Assembly: GCA_022820945.1 (NCBI GenBank)
Contig: JAJEEP010000127.1
Span: 1 to 64,000, forward strand
Source of the DNA: Alphaproteobacteria bacterium
Lineage (GTDB): Bacteria; Pseudomonadota; Alphaproteobacteria; UBA828
Length of the DNA: 64,000 bases
Reading direction: 5' to 3'
Shown: piece by piece, positions 22,220 through 30,863 of the stretch
Numbering within the stretch: position 1 is the stretch's first letter
Layout: each line of letters opens with the position of its first letter
Translations under genes and position numbers: made by a program
Notes under the pieces: generated by a model
What the model was told of the DNA's origin: nothing
What the model saw: only the letters and a program-made list of their open reading frames with translations
Databases searched by the model: none

Positions 22220-24477
22220 GCATGCGTCTCCTGCGCTTCCTCTTCGCGCCCGAGCTCGGTCGCTGTCTGGCCGACATGCGCCAGGCGGGCCGGCGCCTGG
22301 GGCATAGCGTGCGCGCACTCTCGGATGGGAGTTCCCCTGGACCAGGGCGTTCCCCTGGACCGGGGCGTTCCCCTGCGGTTGGCGGTGGCTGGCGCTGGAA
22401 GCGTCTCCTGGAGCGGGAGCGGCGCCTGCGCACCGTCCTGGGCGCCGCTCTTTCCGCCGCCGGCTTCGCCTTCGTGTCCCTCGGCGCTTCCGGCCTGGTT
22501 TCCGGCGCCGCCGGCGCCCAGACCATCGACCCGGACATATTCGCGACTGCGGACAACGCCACCCGCGACCTGTTCTCCTTCCTGAGCGACATGGACGTGG
22601 CCCGCCACGCCGTCCTCGGCGACATGCTCTTCGTCTTCAACGGCGGCGTGCTGGTGCTCGCGGGTTTTTTGCTGCTCTGGCACACCGTGGCTGGAACCGT
22701 CGACACCGCCCGCACCGGCCGCTGGGGCTTCGGGGCCTGGGAGATCGTGCGCATCGTGGCGGCGGTGGCCCTCATGGCCCCGCTTCCGGGGGGCATGAAC
22801 GGCGCGCAGCACGCCGTGGTCGGATTGGCCACCCTCGGCGGCGACTTCGCGGGCGCGGTGTGGACCCCCTTCTCGGAGCAGGCGCTGGGCCGGGGCGATC
22901 CCATTGCGCCACGGCCCAAGGCTGCAGCCTGGCGCTCGGCCATATCCCGCGTGCTGCTCGCCGAGACCTGCACGCATGTCGCCAACGCCAACGCGCGCCG
23001 TATCGGCGACGATCCATACATAGAGGTGAACGACGAGCGCATCGAAGGGGCGCTCCTGCTGCGCTACGACGGCGACGGCCGGGGCATGCCCCGCGACCTC
23101 TGCGGCGCGGTGCGCTTCGACGGCCTCGACGGCGAGGGATCAAGAGGGATCGCCGCGCACGGCCATCGCAGGGCGATGGAGGGCCTGTTTCCGGCCATTC
23201 GCGGTCTGGCCGTCGAGCTGGGAGACCGCTACCTGCCGGGCTCGCCCGTGCACGGGCAGCCGCTGCCGGACGTCGAGGCTGCCATGAATGCGCGGGGCCT
23301 CGCGCTGTCCTATGAGTCCGTCCTTGACGATGCGTTGAGCCGTGCCGCCTCTGAGGAGCGGGTCGCCCTGGAGCGTGCCGTCGCCGAGGACGCCGCCGGA
23401 TCGTCGTGGCTCGCCGCCGCCGGCTTCTTCAACACCATCGCGTCCCGCACCGGCCTCTTCCAGGCCGCAGCCCACAACGTCCCCGACGCAGCACTCCCGC
23501 TGCCGAGCCTCGAGGAGTGGTCGCCGCCCGCTGCCGCGGCGGTAAAGGGCCTGCTCGCCGCGCTCGCCTCTTCGCGCACCTGGCAACCCGTGTTCTTCGC
23601 TGCAGGCGGCGGGGTCGCGGGCACGCTGCCTGCGGCGGGAGGCGGCAACGGCAGCCTGGTGGCCGGGCTCTTCGAGTTCATCGACCTCGATGCAGTGGTA
23701 ATCGCCGACAGCGGCAATCCCATCGCAGACCTCGCGGGCTTCGGCCACGACCTGATCGCCTCCGCCCTGGGGGCCATCGGCGCAATCTCCGGCGTCGCCG
23801 TGGGTTCCGGATTGCTGGAATCGATCCCCTTCTTCGGCAAGGGCCTCGATGCCTTCGAGAGCGTCTGGCGCGTCACCGACGGCTTCGTCTCCACCATCCT
23901 CGGGCTCATGCTGATCGCAGGCGCCGTCCTGGCGTTCGTGCTGCCTGCGCTGCCCTTCATCCGCTTCCTCTTCGGCGTCTTCGGCTGGCTGGTGAACGTG
24001 GTGGAGGCGGTTCTCGCCGTCACCGTGTTCGCCGCCGCCCACGTCACGCGCGGCCAGGACCGTGGACTTGCGGTGCCGGCGACGCGCCAGGGGTGGCTGT
24101 TCCTGCCGGGGCTGATCCTGCGCCCGCCGCTGATGCTGTTCGGCCTCATCCTCGGTTACTTCGTGTTCCTCGCCGCCATCGGCCTGCTCAACGCCATCTG
24201 GCTGCCGCAGCTGCGGGACGCGGGGGCATCGGACGGTCTCGGGCCGATCGGCTTCCTCGCGATGCTCACCCTCTACGTGATGCTCTGCTACGCGCTGATG
24301 AACGGCGCCTTCAAGCTGATCGACCTGCTGCCCTCTGCAGTCCTGGAGTGGATAGGCGGCCGCGCCGGGGGCACGGACGACGGCGCGGGCAGTCTTGCGG
24401 GCGCCGTCACCGGCGGCATCGCGCGTGCCGGCAGCGGCCGCCTCACGGGACGGCTGCGCAGCGGAAGCGGGGGATAG
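22216..24477 (+). CDS. dotA: DotA/TraY-family polytopic membrane protein
   Basis: 753 aa from ATG 22216 (ATGA overlap). It has the DotA/TraY layout. After a cytoplasmic N-terminus (with F1 repeats) there is a first span (AALSAAGFAFVSLGASGLVSG), then LFSFLSDMDVARHAVLGDML, FNGGVLVLAGFLLLWHTVAGT and WEIVRIVAAVALMAPLPGGMN. A long periplasmic loop follows, and several C-terminal spans (LGLMLIAGAVLAFVLPALPFIRFLFG, LILGYFVFLAAIGLLNAIWL). TraY is required for IncI transfer, and Legionella DotA forms ring-like assemblies. It closes the channel gene set. Confidence 0.85.
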   Translation: MSMRLLRFLFAPELGRCLADMRQAGRRLGHSVRALSDGSSPGPGRSPGPGRSPAVGGGWRWKRLLERERRLRTVLGAALSAAGFAFVSLGASGLVSGAAGAQTIDPDIFATADNATRDLFSFLSDMDVARHAVLGDMLFVFNGGVLVLAGFLLLWHTVAGTVDTARTGRWGFGAWEIVRIVAAVALMAPLPGGMNGAQHAVVGLATLGGDFAGAVWTPFSEQALGRGDPIAPRPKAAAWRSAISRVLLAETCTHVANANARRIGDDPYIEVNDERIEGALLLRYDGDGRGMPRDLCGAVRFDGLDGEGSRGIAAHGHRRAMEGLFPAIRGLAVELGDRYLPGSPVHGQPLPDVEAAMNARGLALSYESVLDDALSRAASEERVALERAVAEDAAGSSWLAAAGFFNTIASRTGLFQAAAHNVPDAALPLPSLEEWSPPAAAAVKGLLAALASSRTWQPVFFAAGGGVAGTLPAAGGGNGSLVAGLFEFIDLDAVVIADSGNPIADLAGFGHDLIASALGAIGAISGVAVGSGLLESIPFFGKGLDAFESVWRVTDGFVSTILGLMLIAGAVLAFVLPALPFIRFLFGVFGWLVNVVEAVLAVTVFAAAHVTRGQDRGLAVPATRQGWLFLPGLILRPPLMLFGLILGYFVFLAAIGLLNAIWLPQLRDAGASDGLGPIGFLAMLTLYVMLCYALMNGAFKLIDLLPSAVLEWIGGRAGGTDDGAGSLAGAVTGGIARAGSGRLTGRLRSGSGG
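22323..22376 (+). repeat. F1 hairpin repeat cluster, 3 units
   Basis: GGATGGGAGTTCCCCTGG, ACCAGGGCGTTCCCCTGG and ACCGGGGCGTTCCCCTGC in tandem, read as SPGPGRSPGPGRSP, a frame different from icmT, in the cytoplasmic N-terminus of DotA. Confidence 0.9.
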
Positions 24478-24599
24478 GGCGGTGGGACGTGGTGCACGCG
24501 ATGCGCGCCGCGTGGCCGACAGTGCGGGTGGCCTTGCCGCCGCCGCAACGACGCCGGGGACCGCTGTTGGCGGGCGGCCCCCGGTAGAGGGAGATGCAC

Positions 24600-24686
24600 A
24601 TGAAGAAGTCTCTAAAGGTAACGGTGACGATCATCGCCGAGCGGACGACGACAGTCAAGCGGCGGTGGCGCCGAAGCCGAACCTAG
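24600..24686 (+). CDS. Candidate 28-aa basic peptide
   Basis: ATG 24600 lies 6 bases after GAGGGAG, with an in-frame ATG two codons upstream at 24594. The product starts MKKSLKVTVTIIAERTTTV and ends with an Arg-rich stretch (KRRWRRSRT). It begins with AAGAAGTCT codons unlike the GC-rich neighbours. It may be a leader peptide or a small DNA-binding product, or a chance ORF; nothing beyond the ribosome site supports it. Confidence 0.3.
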   Translation: MKKSLKVTVTIIAERTTTVKRRWRRSRT

Positions 24687-24784
24687 CGTCGCTCGCCGCG
24701 ACCGGTTCGAGAGCCATGACGATACTCGGCAGGACCGGGTGGCCTGTGCCTCTTTGGGGGCCGCAGCTGCCGCGAACAAGACGA

Positions 24785-24818
24785 TGCCGGGGGCCGCCCC
24801 TGGATGGCGCCCCCGGCA
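24785..24818 (+). terminator. Strong GC hairpin, possible terminator or attenuator
   Basis: TGCCGGGGGC pairs perfectly with GCCCCCGGCA across a 14-base loop. No T-run follows on either strand, so a factor-independent terminator is uncertain. It separates the dotA region from the HD-like/traD/traI genes. Confidence 0.4.
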
Positions 24819-24860
24819 CGTAACGACACAACTCAACATGACATCACGAGGACAGACACG

Positions 24861-25529
24861 ATGACCGAGCAGGAATCTGCCGTCAAGAGCCGTCGCAGGC
24901 GCGCACAAGCGAAGCTCACGCCACCCCCTCGCTGGCCCGGGGATCCGGAGCAGGGCGAAAGCATCGCCGCGGACTTCGAGGCGATTGCCCATGTTCTGGC
25001 CAACACCTGCCGCTGGGGCGGGCGCACGCGGCGCTTCTACTCGCTCGCCCAGCACGCGCTCACCGCCTCGGAGGAGATCGAGTCGCTGGAGGGCGTCGCG
25101 GACGAGGACCGCCGCGCGCTCGCGCTCCATGCGCTGCTCATGCCTGCGCGCGCCGCCTGGTTCGGCGACGGGGAGGGAGAACACCCCGCATCGGCCCGGG
25201 CGGCGGCGCGCGCCAGGACCCACGGCAAGGCCATCGACAGGGCCGTGCGGGAGGCAGCGGGTCTCGATCCGGAACTGCCGGAAGACTGGACTGAGGTGCT
25301 GCGCTTCGTCGACCGCATGACCGACGCCGCAGAGAGGCGCGACCTCGGCGTGGACAGCGGCGGCTTCCCCTTCCCGCCGCTGCGCCGCACCATCCGGCCC
25401 ATGGCGCCCGAGGCCGCAGCAGAGCGCTGGCTCGCACGGTTCCACGAACTCCACGCCGGCGGCGGCAACGAAGGGGGCGGTGCCCACACCCCTGTCAACG
25501 CATCCGCCGGCGGGGAGTGCGCGCCATGA
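24861..25529 (+). CDS. HD-superfamily-like protein with degenerate metal site
   Basis: 222 aa. ATG 24861 is preceded by GAGGA. It resembles HD-domain phosphohydrolases of the kind found on plasmids and phages: FEAIAHVLANTCRWGGRTRRFYSLAQHAL is the usual N-terminal block with the first His, and VLRFVDRMTDAAERR the distal Asp region. Where an active enzyme has a second His-Asp pair, this protein reads LALHALLMPARAAWFGD, so the HD dyad looks lost. It overlaps the traD-like gene (ATGA), which suggests a role tied to DNA transfer, but the function is open. Confidence 0.5.
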   Translation: MTEQESAVKSRRRRAQAKLTPPPRWPGDPEQGESIAADFEAIAHVLANTCRWGGRTRRFYSLAQHALTASEEIESLEGVADEDRRALALHALLMPARAAWFGDGEGEHPASARAAARARTHGKAIDRAVREAAGLDPELPEDWTEVLRFVDRMTDAAERRDLGVDSGGFPFPPLRRTIRPMAPEAAAERWLARFHELHAGGGNEGGGAHTPVNASAGGECAP

Positions 25530-27721
25530 CCGGCGCCGGCGGAGACACAGGGCGCGGCCTCCGGGTCGCGGCCCGCAGCGTGCGTACCTGGAACCGCATC
25601 ACCAGCCTCGTCGTCGTCATCGCCTTTCTCGCAGGCCTTGCCGCCGGGACCTGGAAGACATGGAACGCAGCCTCCTCATACGAGTGGCACCTCATGGGCG
25701 TGTTCGCGCTCTCCGAGTTCCTTCTCGCCGCCGGCTACAAGCCGGACAAGACCAAGAAGGTGCGCACCGAAGAGGGCGAGGTCTACGTCACCACCATCGG
25801 GGACATCTCCGGGTTCGAGCCCTTCCATGAACTGCGCGATCGGATAATCGGCGATGTGCTGTACGCCGCCTTGCTCGGCACCGGCATTGCCGCCGGCCTG
25901 GTCACGGCCGTTCTTCTCGGGCTCCGCGCGTTGGGCGGCGGGCTTCGAAGGGGGCGTCGCGTGCGCGGCGGCGAGCTGGTGAGCGCGAATGCGCTCAGGC
26001 GGCGTGCGATGCCACTGCGGCACCGTGCCCTGCTTCGGTTCAGGCCGCCCGAAGCCAGGCCGTACACCATCGCCGGCATCCCCTGGCCCGGGGAAGCGGA
26101 GACGCAGCACACGATCGTCTCCGGCACCACGGGCTCGGGAAAGACCGTGCTGATCTCCGACCTCGTCGAGCAGATCAGGAAGAGGGGCGAGCGCTGCATC
26201 GTCTACGACAAGATGGGTTCCTACACGGAGACCTTCTTCGACGAGACACGCGACGTGCTGCTCAACCCTCTCGACAGGCGCGCACCCCGCTGGTCGCCCT
26301 TCCTCGAAGCCCGCACCGCACGGGATTTCGATACCATGGCGGACGCGCTCATCCCCCGCCAGAAGGATGCGGCCGATCCCTTCTGGATTACCGCCGCACG
26401 CCAGCTCTTCTCACGCGGCGCCGCAGTGCTCTGGCAGCGCGGCGAGACCCGGAACCGGGTGCTGGTGAACCTTCTGCTGAAGACCGAGCTCAACGAGCTC
26501 GCGGAGGCCATGGAGGGCACCGTGGCGCAGTCCATCGTGGATCCCGCCAACCCGAAGACCGCGCTCTCGGTGCGCGCCATGCTCACCGCCAACATCGGCG
26601 CCATGGACCTGCTCTCCGACGAGGGCGAACCGTTCTCCATCCGTGAGTGGATCGAGAGCGAGGAAGGCGGCGGCTTCCTGTTCCTAACGTCGAGGGGCGA
26701 CCAGCACGCGAGCCTGCGGGGCCTGATCTCCACCTGGTTGGAGATCGCGGTGAACGCGCTGCTTTCGCTACCAGGCGACGAAGGGCGCCGCATCTGGGTG
26801 ATCCTGGACGAGCTTCCGACGCTGTACCAGCTTCCTTCCCTCCGTCCCGGCCTTGCGGAGAGTCGTCAGTTCGGTGGCTGCTTCGTGCTGGGCGTTCAGG
26901 TGTTCTCAGCCTTGCGGGACCTCTACGGGCGCGACGGGGCGGAGACGATTTCGGGCCTCTGCGGCACCCGCGTGGTTCTCGCAGCGACCGACAAGGACAC
27001 GTCCGAGTGGTCCGCGGAGAGCCTGGGGCGGGAAGAGGTCGAGTCGCTGTCGGAGGGCGTCAGCTACGACACGCCCAGGGACGGTGTGACGCTCAGCACG
27101 CGGCGCGACCAGCGCTCCCTGGTGCTGCCCTCCGACGTGACCCGTCTGGAGAAGCTGTCGGGATACCTCAAGTTCCCCGGACGCTGGCCGATCGCCAGGA
27201 TCAGGCTCAAGTACAGGAAGCGGCCTGTGAAGGCCGGCCGGTTCATGCCGAAGGCGGAGCCGGTGACGGGCGGTGCCGGGCCGCAGGCCCGGGCGGCGAA
27301 CGATGCCGGCGACAGGGCGGTCCCGGCGGCGGTCGACCGGCGGACCGATTCGCCGGCGGCGCCGGACGTCCCGGGCGAAGAAACGCCGGCGGCGAAGACG
27401 GCCATGCCGAGGGAGCGGACCGGCGGAGCGGGAAGACCGCCGGCCGCCGATAGCGCCGCAGTTGCGTTCGGCGGGCAGGAAGACGTCGACCGGGCAGCCG
27501 ACCTGAGCGCGCTGGAGTGGGCGCGCGGCGGCGAGCCCCTGCCGGCCCCGGCCAACGACATGGACGGCGAGCCGGAATGGCTCTTCGAAGGATACGGGCC
27601 GACGGCCGGCTCGACGGCGGACCCGTCCGGAGAACGAACGGCTGAAGCGGCAGGCGGGACGGACGCCCGGGGCGGTGCGGCCGGCGGCCGGTCCGATGAC
27701 GAGACGCTGGACTGGCAGTGA
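25526..27721 (+). CDS. traD: TraD-like type IV coupling protein
   Basis: 731 aa from ATG 25526. Two N-terminal spans (ITSLVVVIAFLAGLAAGTW and DVLYAALLGTGIAAGLVTAVLLGL) precede the RecA-like motor. Walker A GTTGSGKT is at residues 200-207, and RRIWVILDELPTLYQL is the Walker B region. FVLGVQVFSALRDLYG and GLCGTRVVLAATD are further VirD4/TraD motifs. It feeds relaxase-bound DNA into the channel. The C-terminal ~180 residues are low complexity (Ala/Gly/Pro/Asp-rich). It is F-type (TraD) rather than the DotL or TrbC coupling proteins expected with a type IVB channel. It overlaps the relaxase gene by 4 bases (GTGA). Confidence 0.9.
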   Translation: MTGAGGDTGRGLRVAARSVRTWNRITSLVVVIAFLAGLAAGTWKTWNAASSYEWHLMGVFALSEFLLAAGYKPDKTKKVRTEEGEVYVTTIGDISGFEPFHELRDRIIGDVLYAALLGTGIAAGLVTAVLLGLRALGGGLRRGRRVRGGELVSANALRRRAMPLRHRALLRFRPPEARPYTIAGIPWPGEAETQHTIVSGTTGSGKTVLISDLVEQIRKRGERCIVYDKMGSYTETFFDETRDVLLNPLDRRAPRWSPFLEARTARDFDTMADALIPRQKDAADPFWITAARQLFSRGAAVLWQRGETRNRVLVNLLLKTELNELAEAMEGTVAQSIVDPANPKTALSVRAMLTANIGAMDLLSDEGEPFSIREWIESEEGGGFLFLTSRGDQHASLRGLISTWLEIAVNALLSLPGDEGRRIWVILDELPTLYQLPSLRPGLAESRQFGGCFVLGVQVFSALRDLYGRDGAETISGLCGTRVVLAATDKDTSEWSAESLGREEVESLSEGVSYDTPRDGVTLSTRRDQRSLVLPSDVTRLEKLSGYLKFPGRWPIARIRLKYRKRPVKAGRFMPKAEPVTGGAGPQARAANDAGDRAVPAAVDRRTDSPAAPDVPGEETPAAKTAMPRERTGGAGRPPAADSAAVAFGGQEDVDRAADLSALEWARGGEPLPAPANDMDGEPEWLFEGYGPTAGSTADPSGERTAEAAGGTDARGGAAGGRSDDETLDWQ

Positions 27722-30708
27722 TGGTCGTCTCCATCGGCGCGATCGCCTCCGCCGCCCAGGGCGTGTCGTACTTCGAACGGGACGGATACTACGCGAAGGG
27801 CGATCCCCGGCACCTCGACGCCAGCGCCTGGGCGGGCCGGGGCGCCGAGGCGCTGGAGCTTCGCGGCCCCGTCGAGCCCGGCGTGTTCCAGGACGTCATG
27901 GAGGGCACGGTGCCCGACGGCACGGGGCGCCGGCTCGGGCGCCGGGAAAGGGACGGGAGCGTCACGCACCGCCCAGGGCGGGACCTCACCTTCTCGGCGC
28001 CCAAGTCCGTCTCCATCGTGGCCATGCTGGGCGGCGACGCGGCCGTCGCGGCGGCCCAAGACGCCGCGGTGCGGCGCACGCTCGCCTGGCTGGAGGCCTC
28101 GACGATCCAGACCCGCATCAGGGATCCCGAGAGCGGGCTGCTCGTTCACACGGGCGGCCAGAAGATGGTGGCCGCAACGTTCAGGCACGAGGTCTCGCGC
28201 AACCTCGACCCCCAGCTCCATACCCATGCCGTGGTCGCCAACATGGTGCAGGGCGACGACGGAAAATGGCGGACGATGTCGAACGAGCCCCTCTACCGGC
28301 GCCAGAAGCTGATCGGCATGGTGTACCGGAGCGAGCTGGCACGGGAGCTGGCGGCTCTCGGCTACGGCATCGAGAAGACGCACGCCGACGGGCGCTTCGA
28401 GATCGCGGGTGTGCCCCGCGGGATCGTCGAGGCCTTCTCGACGCGGCGTGCGGAGATCGAAGCCGCGATGGAGGCCCGGGGCCTCGGCGATACGGCGAGC
28501 AATCCGCAGCTGGCCGAGCGCGCGGCGCTGATGACGCGCGCCCACAAGCGCGAGGTGGACAGGGAGGCGCTTCTGGCGAGCTGGCGCGAACAGGCGGCGT
28601 CGCTGGGCTTCTCGCCCGATGCGGTGGCCGAAGCGGCCCGGCGCCGCCTCTCGCCTGCCGTCGATGCGGAGGTGCCGAAGGCCGAGGTCGCCCGTGACCG
28701 GAACGTTGCCGGGGCCGGAGAAACGAACCGGGGACCCGCCAGGGATCCGGCACGCGGCGCCGGCCCGGCAATGCAGGCGGTGTCCTGGGCGACGGAACAC
28801 GTCTGCGAACGCGAGGCGGTGTTTGCGCGTTCGGACCTGCTGGCCGCAGCTCTCGCCTGGAAGCCCGGCGCCGTTTCCGCCGAGGCCGCCGGACAGGCCA
28901 TCGACGCTCTTCAGCGCGACGGACGCCTGCATGCCGCTCCTGCATTTGCCGGTGGCGAGGGCCTGACCACCGATACCGCGATCGCCGACGAGCGGGAGAC
29001 CATCGGCCTCATGCGCACCGGCCAGGACAGGGGACAGGTTCTGATGCGGCGCCGCAAGGTGCACCAGCACCTGAACAACGGGCCGCTCACCGACGGCCAG
29101 AAACAGGCCGTCACCGCGATCCTCTCGTCGAAGGACCGGGTCGTGGGCGTCCAGGGCTACGCCGGCACCGGCAAGACCGCCATGCTCAACCGGGCGCGCG
29201 CGCTCGCGGAGAAGAGCGGCTACCGCATGCTCGGCCTCGCGCCGTCCGCTTCGGCGGTGCAGACGCTGGCCACGGAGTCGGGCATTGAGAGCGAGACCCT
29301 GCAGGGCTTTCTCGCCCGCAACGCGGGCATCGCCGGGGGCAGGCTCACGCGACGGGGCGCCCGCCACACGCGCGACACCTTCTCGAAGACCGTGCTGGTG
29401 GTGGACGAGGGCTCTCTCGCGTCCACCGTGCAGGCGCGCGACCTGCTCAGGATCGCCGCCACACTGCGCATTCCCAGGGTCGTACTGGTCGGCGACGAGA
29501 AGCAGCTCGACGCCGTCGATGCCGGCAAGCCCTTCGCCCAGCTGCAGGGGGCGGGCATGCGGACGGCGGTGATGGACGAGATCATGCGCCAGCGCGAGCC
29601 TGCGCTGAAGGAGGCGGTCGAGGCCAGCGTCGCGGGCGACATCCGCAAGGCCTTCGAGAAGCTGGGGCCGGCCGTGGCGGAGGTGAAGGCGGACAACATC
29701 GCGGGCGCCGTCGCCGCCCGCTGGCTCAGGCTCTCGCCCGACGAGCGTGAGAACACCGGCGTGATGGCGCCGAGCCACGAGCTTCGCGTCGCCATCAACG
29801 GGCATATCAGGGAGCGGCTCGCGAGAGAGGGCGCGATCCACGGTCCGGCGTTCCAGGGCGAGCAGCTGGTCTCCCGAGGCTACACGCGGGCCGAGAAGGC
29901 GCTCGCCGCCAACTATGCGCCGGGCGATGTCGTGGCCTTCCACCGCCCCTACAGGCGGCTCGGCGTCGGCAAGGGCGACGAGCGCAGGGTGGTCGAGGTG
30001 GACCGCCGCAGCCACACCGTGGTGCTGGCGGACGCACACGGCGGCACCGTCGCCTGGAAGCCCGGCCACGTGGCAGGCCGTCACGGCGGGAGCGAGGCGT
30101 ACCGCGTCGAACCGGTCGAGCTGCGCGCGGGCGACCGCGTGCGCTGGACCCGCAACGACAGGGACCTCGGGCTCGTCAACAGCCGGACTGCGGAGGTGGT
30201 CTCGGTCGTGGACGGCCGCGTCTCGTTCCGGCTGGAGGACGGGCGCGCGCTGGTGCTGGGCCCCGGCGATCCGCAGCTGCGCCACCTCGATCACGCCCAC
30301 GCGTCTACGGTGCACGCGTTCCAGGGGCGCACGGTGGACAACGTGATCGCGGCGATGGAGGCCGGCCACCCTCACCTGACCACGGCCAAGAGCTTCTACG
30401 TGGAGATCAGCCGGGCCCGCTATCGCGCGGAACTGGTGACGGACGACGCGGCAAGGCTGCGGGAGCGGCTTGAGACCACCACCGGCGAGCGGATCGCTGC
30501 GCTGGAGGCCGTCGCGCCGGACGCGCCGGCGAAGGGCGCCGAAACGCCCGGCAATGCCGCCGCAAGGCCGGCAGCCGAGCACGCCGCGCCGTCCCGTTCG
30601 CCGGCCGAACGGGGCGGAAAGGACGGGGAAACCCGCGATCGCCGGCCCCCGCAGCCTGCGCGGGACAAGCCCCTCGAAATGGAACTCGGACTGGAGCTGG
30701 AGCTCTGA
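27718..30708 (+). CDS. traI: MOBF relaxase-helicase (TrwC/TraI family)
   Basis: 996 aa from GTG 27718 (ATG 27721 also possible). The N-terminal relaxase carries the tyrosine cluster YFERDGYY (Y18, Y24, Y25), LTFSAPKSVSI, and the metal motif LDPQLHTHAVVANM with H168 and H170. A RecD-like helicase follows with Walker A GYAGTGKT near 480-487, VLVVDEGSLAST and VVLVGDEKQLDAVD. C-terminal ASTVHAFQGRTVDNVI and FYVEISRAR are helicase motifs V-VI. It nicks oriT, stays covalently bound and unwinds the strand. The tail ends in acidic ELGLELEL. No oriT could be identified nearby by eye. Confidence 0.92.
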   Translation: MMVVSIGAIASAAQGVSYFERDGYYAKGDPRHLDASAWAGRGAEALELRGPVEPGVFQDVMEGTVPDGTGRRLGRRERDGSVTHRPGRDLTFSAPKSVSIVAMLGGDAAVAAAQDAAVRRTLAWLEASTIQTRIRDPESGLLVHTGGQKMVAATFRHEVSRNLDPQLHTHAVVANMVQGDDGKWRTMSNEPLYRRQKLIGMVYRSELARELAALGYGIEKTHADGRFEIAGVPRGIVEAFSTRRAEIEAAMEARGLGDTASNPQLAERAALMTRAHKREVDREALLASWREQAASLGFSPDAVAEAARRRLSPAVDAEVPKAEVARDRNVAGAGETNRGPARDPARGAGPAMQAVSWATEHVCEREAVFARSDLLAAALAWKPGAVSAEAAGQAIDALQRDGRLHAAPAFAGGEGLTTDTAIADERETIGLMRTGQDRGQVLMRRRKVHQHLNNGPLTDGQKQAVTAILSSKDRVVGVQGYAGTGKTAMLNRARALAEKSGYRMLGLAPSASAVQTLATESGIESETLQGFLARNAGIAGGRLTRRGARHTRDTFSKTVLVVDEGSLASTVQARDLLRIAATLRIPRVVLVGDEKQLDAVDAGKPFAQLQGAGMRTAVMDEIMRQREPALKEAVEASVAGDIRKAFEKLGPAVAEVKADNIAGAVAARWLRLSPDERENTGVMAPSHELRVAINGHIRERLAREGAIHGPAFQGEQLVSRGYTRAEKALAANYAPGDVVAFHRPYRRLGVGKGDERRVVEVDRRSHTVVLADAHGGTVAWKPGHVAGRHGGSEAYRVEPVELRAGDRVRWTRNDRDLGLVNSRTAEVVSVVDGRVSFRLEDGRALVLGPGDPQLRHLDHAHASTVHAFQGRTVDNVIAAMEAGHPHLTTAKSFYVEISRARYRAELVTDDAARLRERLETTTGERIAALEAVAPDAPAKGAETPGNAAARPAAEHAAPSRSPAERGGKDGETRDRRPPQPARDKPLEMELGLELEL

Positions 30709-30863
30709 TGCCCTGGGAGCGGCGCCGGCGATCGGATCGCCAGGCCCAACGGCGGCTGCGAAAGCTCCGGTCCGCAAGGAGAGAACAGCCTGAACCCGCG
30801 CGCGGGCAACGGCCCGATGGCCTGGAAGTGGAGCGCAGCGCGGACCCGATGCGCGAAACATGA
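30708..30863 (+). CDS. 51-aa basic protein coupled to relaxase and NTPase genes
   Basis: ATG 30708 overlaps the relaxase stop by one base (TGATG), and the TGA at 30861-30863 overlaps the ATG 30860 of the large NTPase gene (ATGA). The product begins MPWERRRRSDRQAQRRL and has more than ten arginines in its first half, then a neutral Pro/Glu-rich end. No domain is recognisable. The double coupling argues that it is translated and may set expression of the downstream NTPase. Confidence 0.5.
   Translation: MPWERRRRSDRQAQRRLRKLRSARREQPEPARGQRPDGLEVERSADPMRET

Larger units (their letters stand above)
24478..24860 (+). other. Intergenic stretch with a small ORF and a hairpin
   Basis: 383 bp between dotA and the HD-like gene, the only sizeable gap in the transfer block. 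It holds a candidate 28-aa ORF (24600-24686) and a strong inverted repeat (24785-24818). No convincing -35/-10 pair was found. It may be the boundary between the channel operon and the DNA-processing operon. Confidence 0.5.

Noticed and set aside
7542-22376. CRISPR-like arrays
   Set aside because: Units are 15-18 bp and tandem without unique spacers, they lie inside coding frames, and no cas genes occur.
23406-24587. Plus-strand 393-aa frame inside dotA
   Set aside because: Arg-rich shadow of dotA; its last codons past 24477 lack support.
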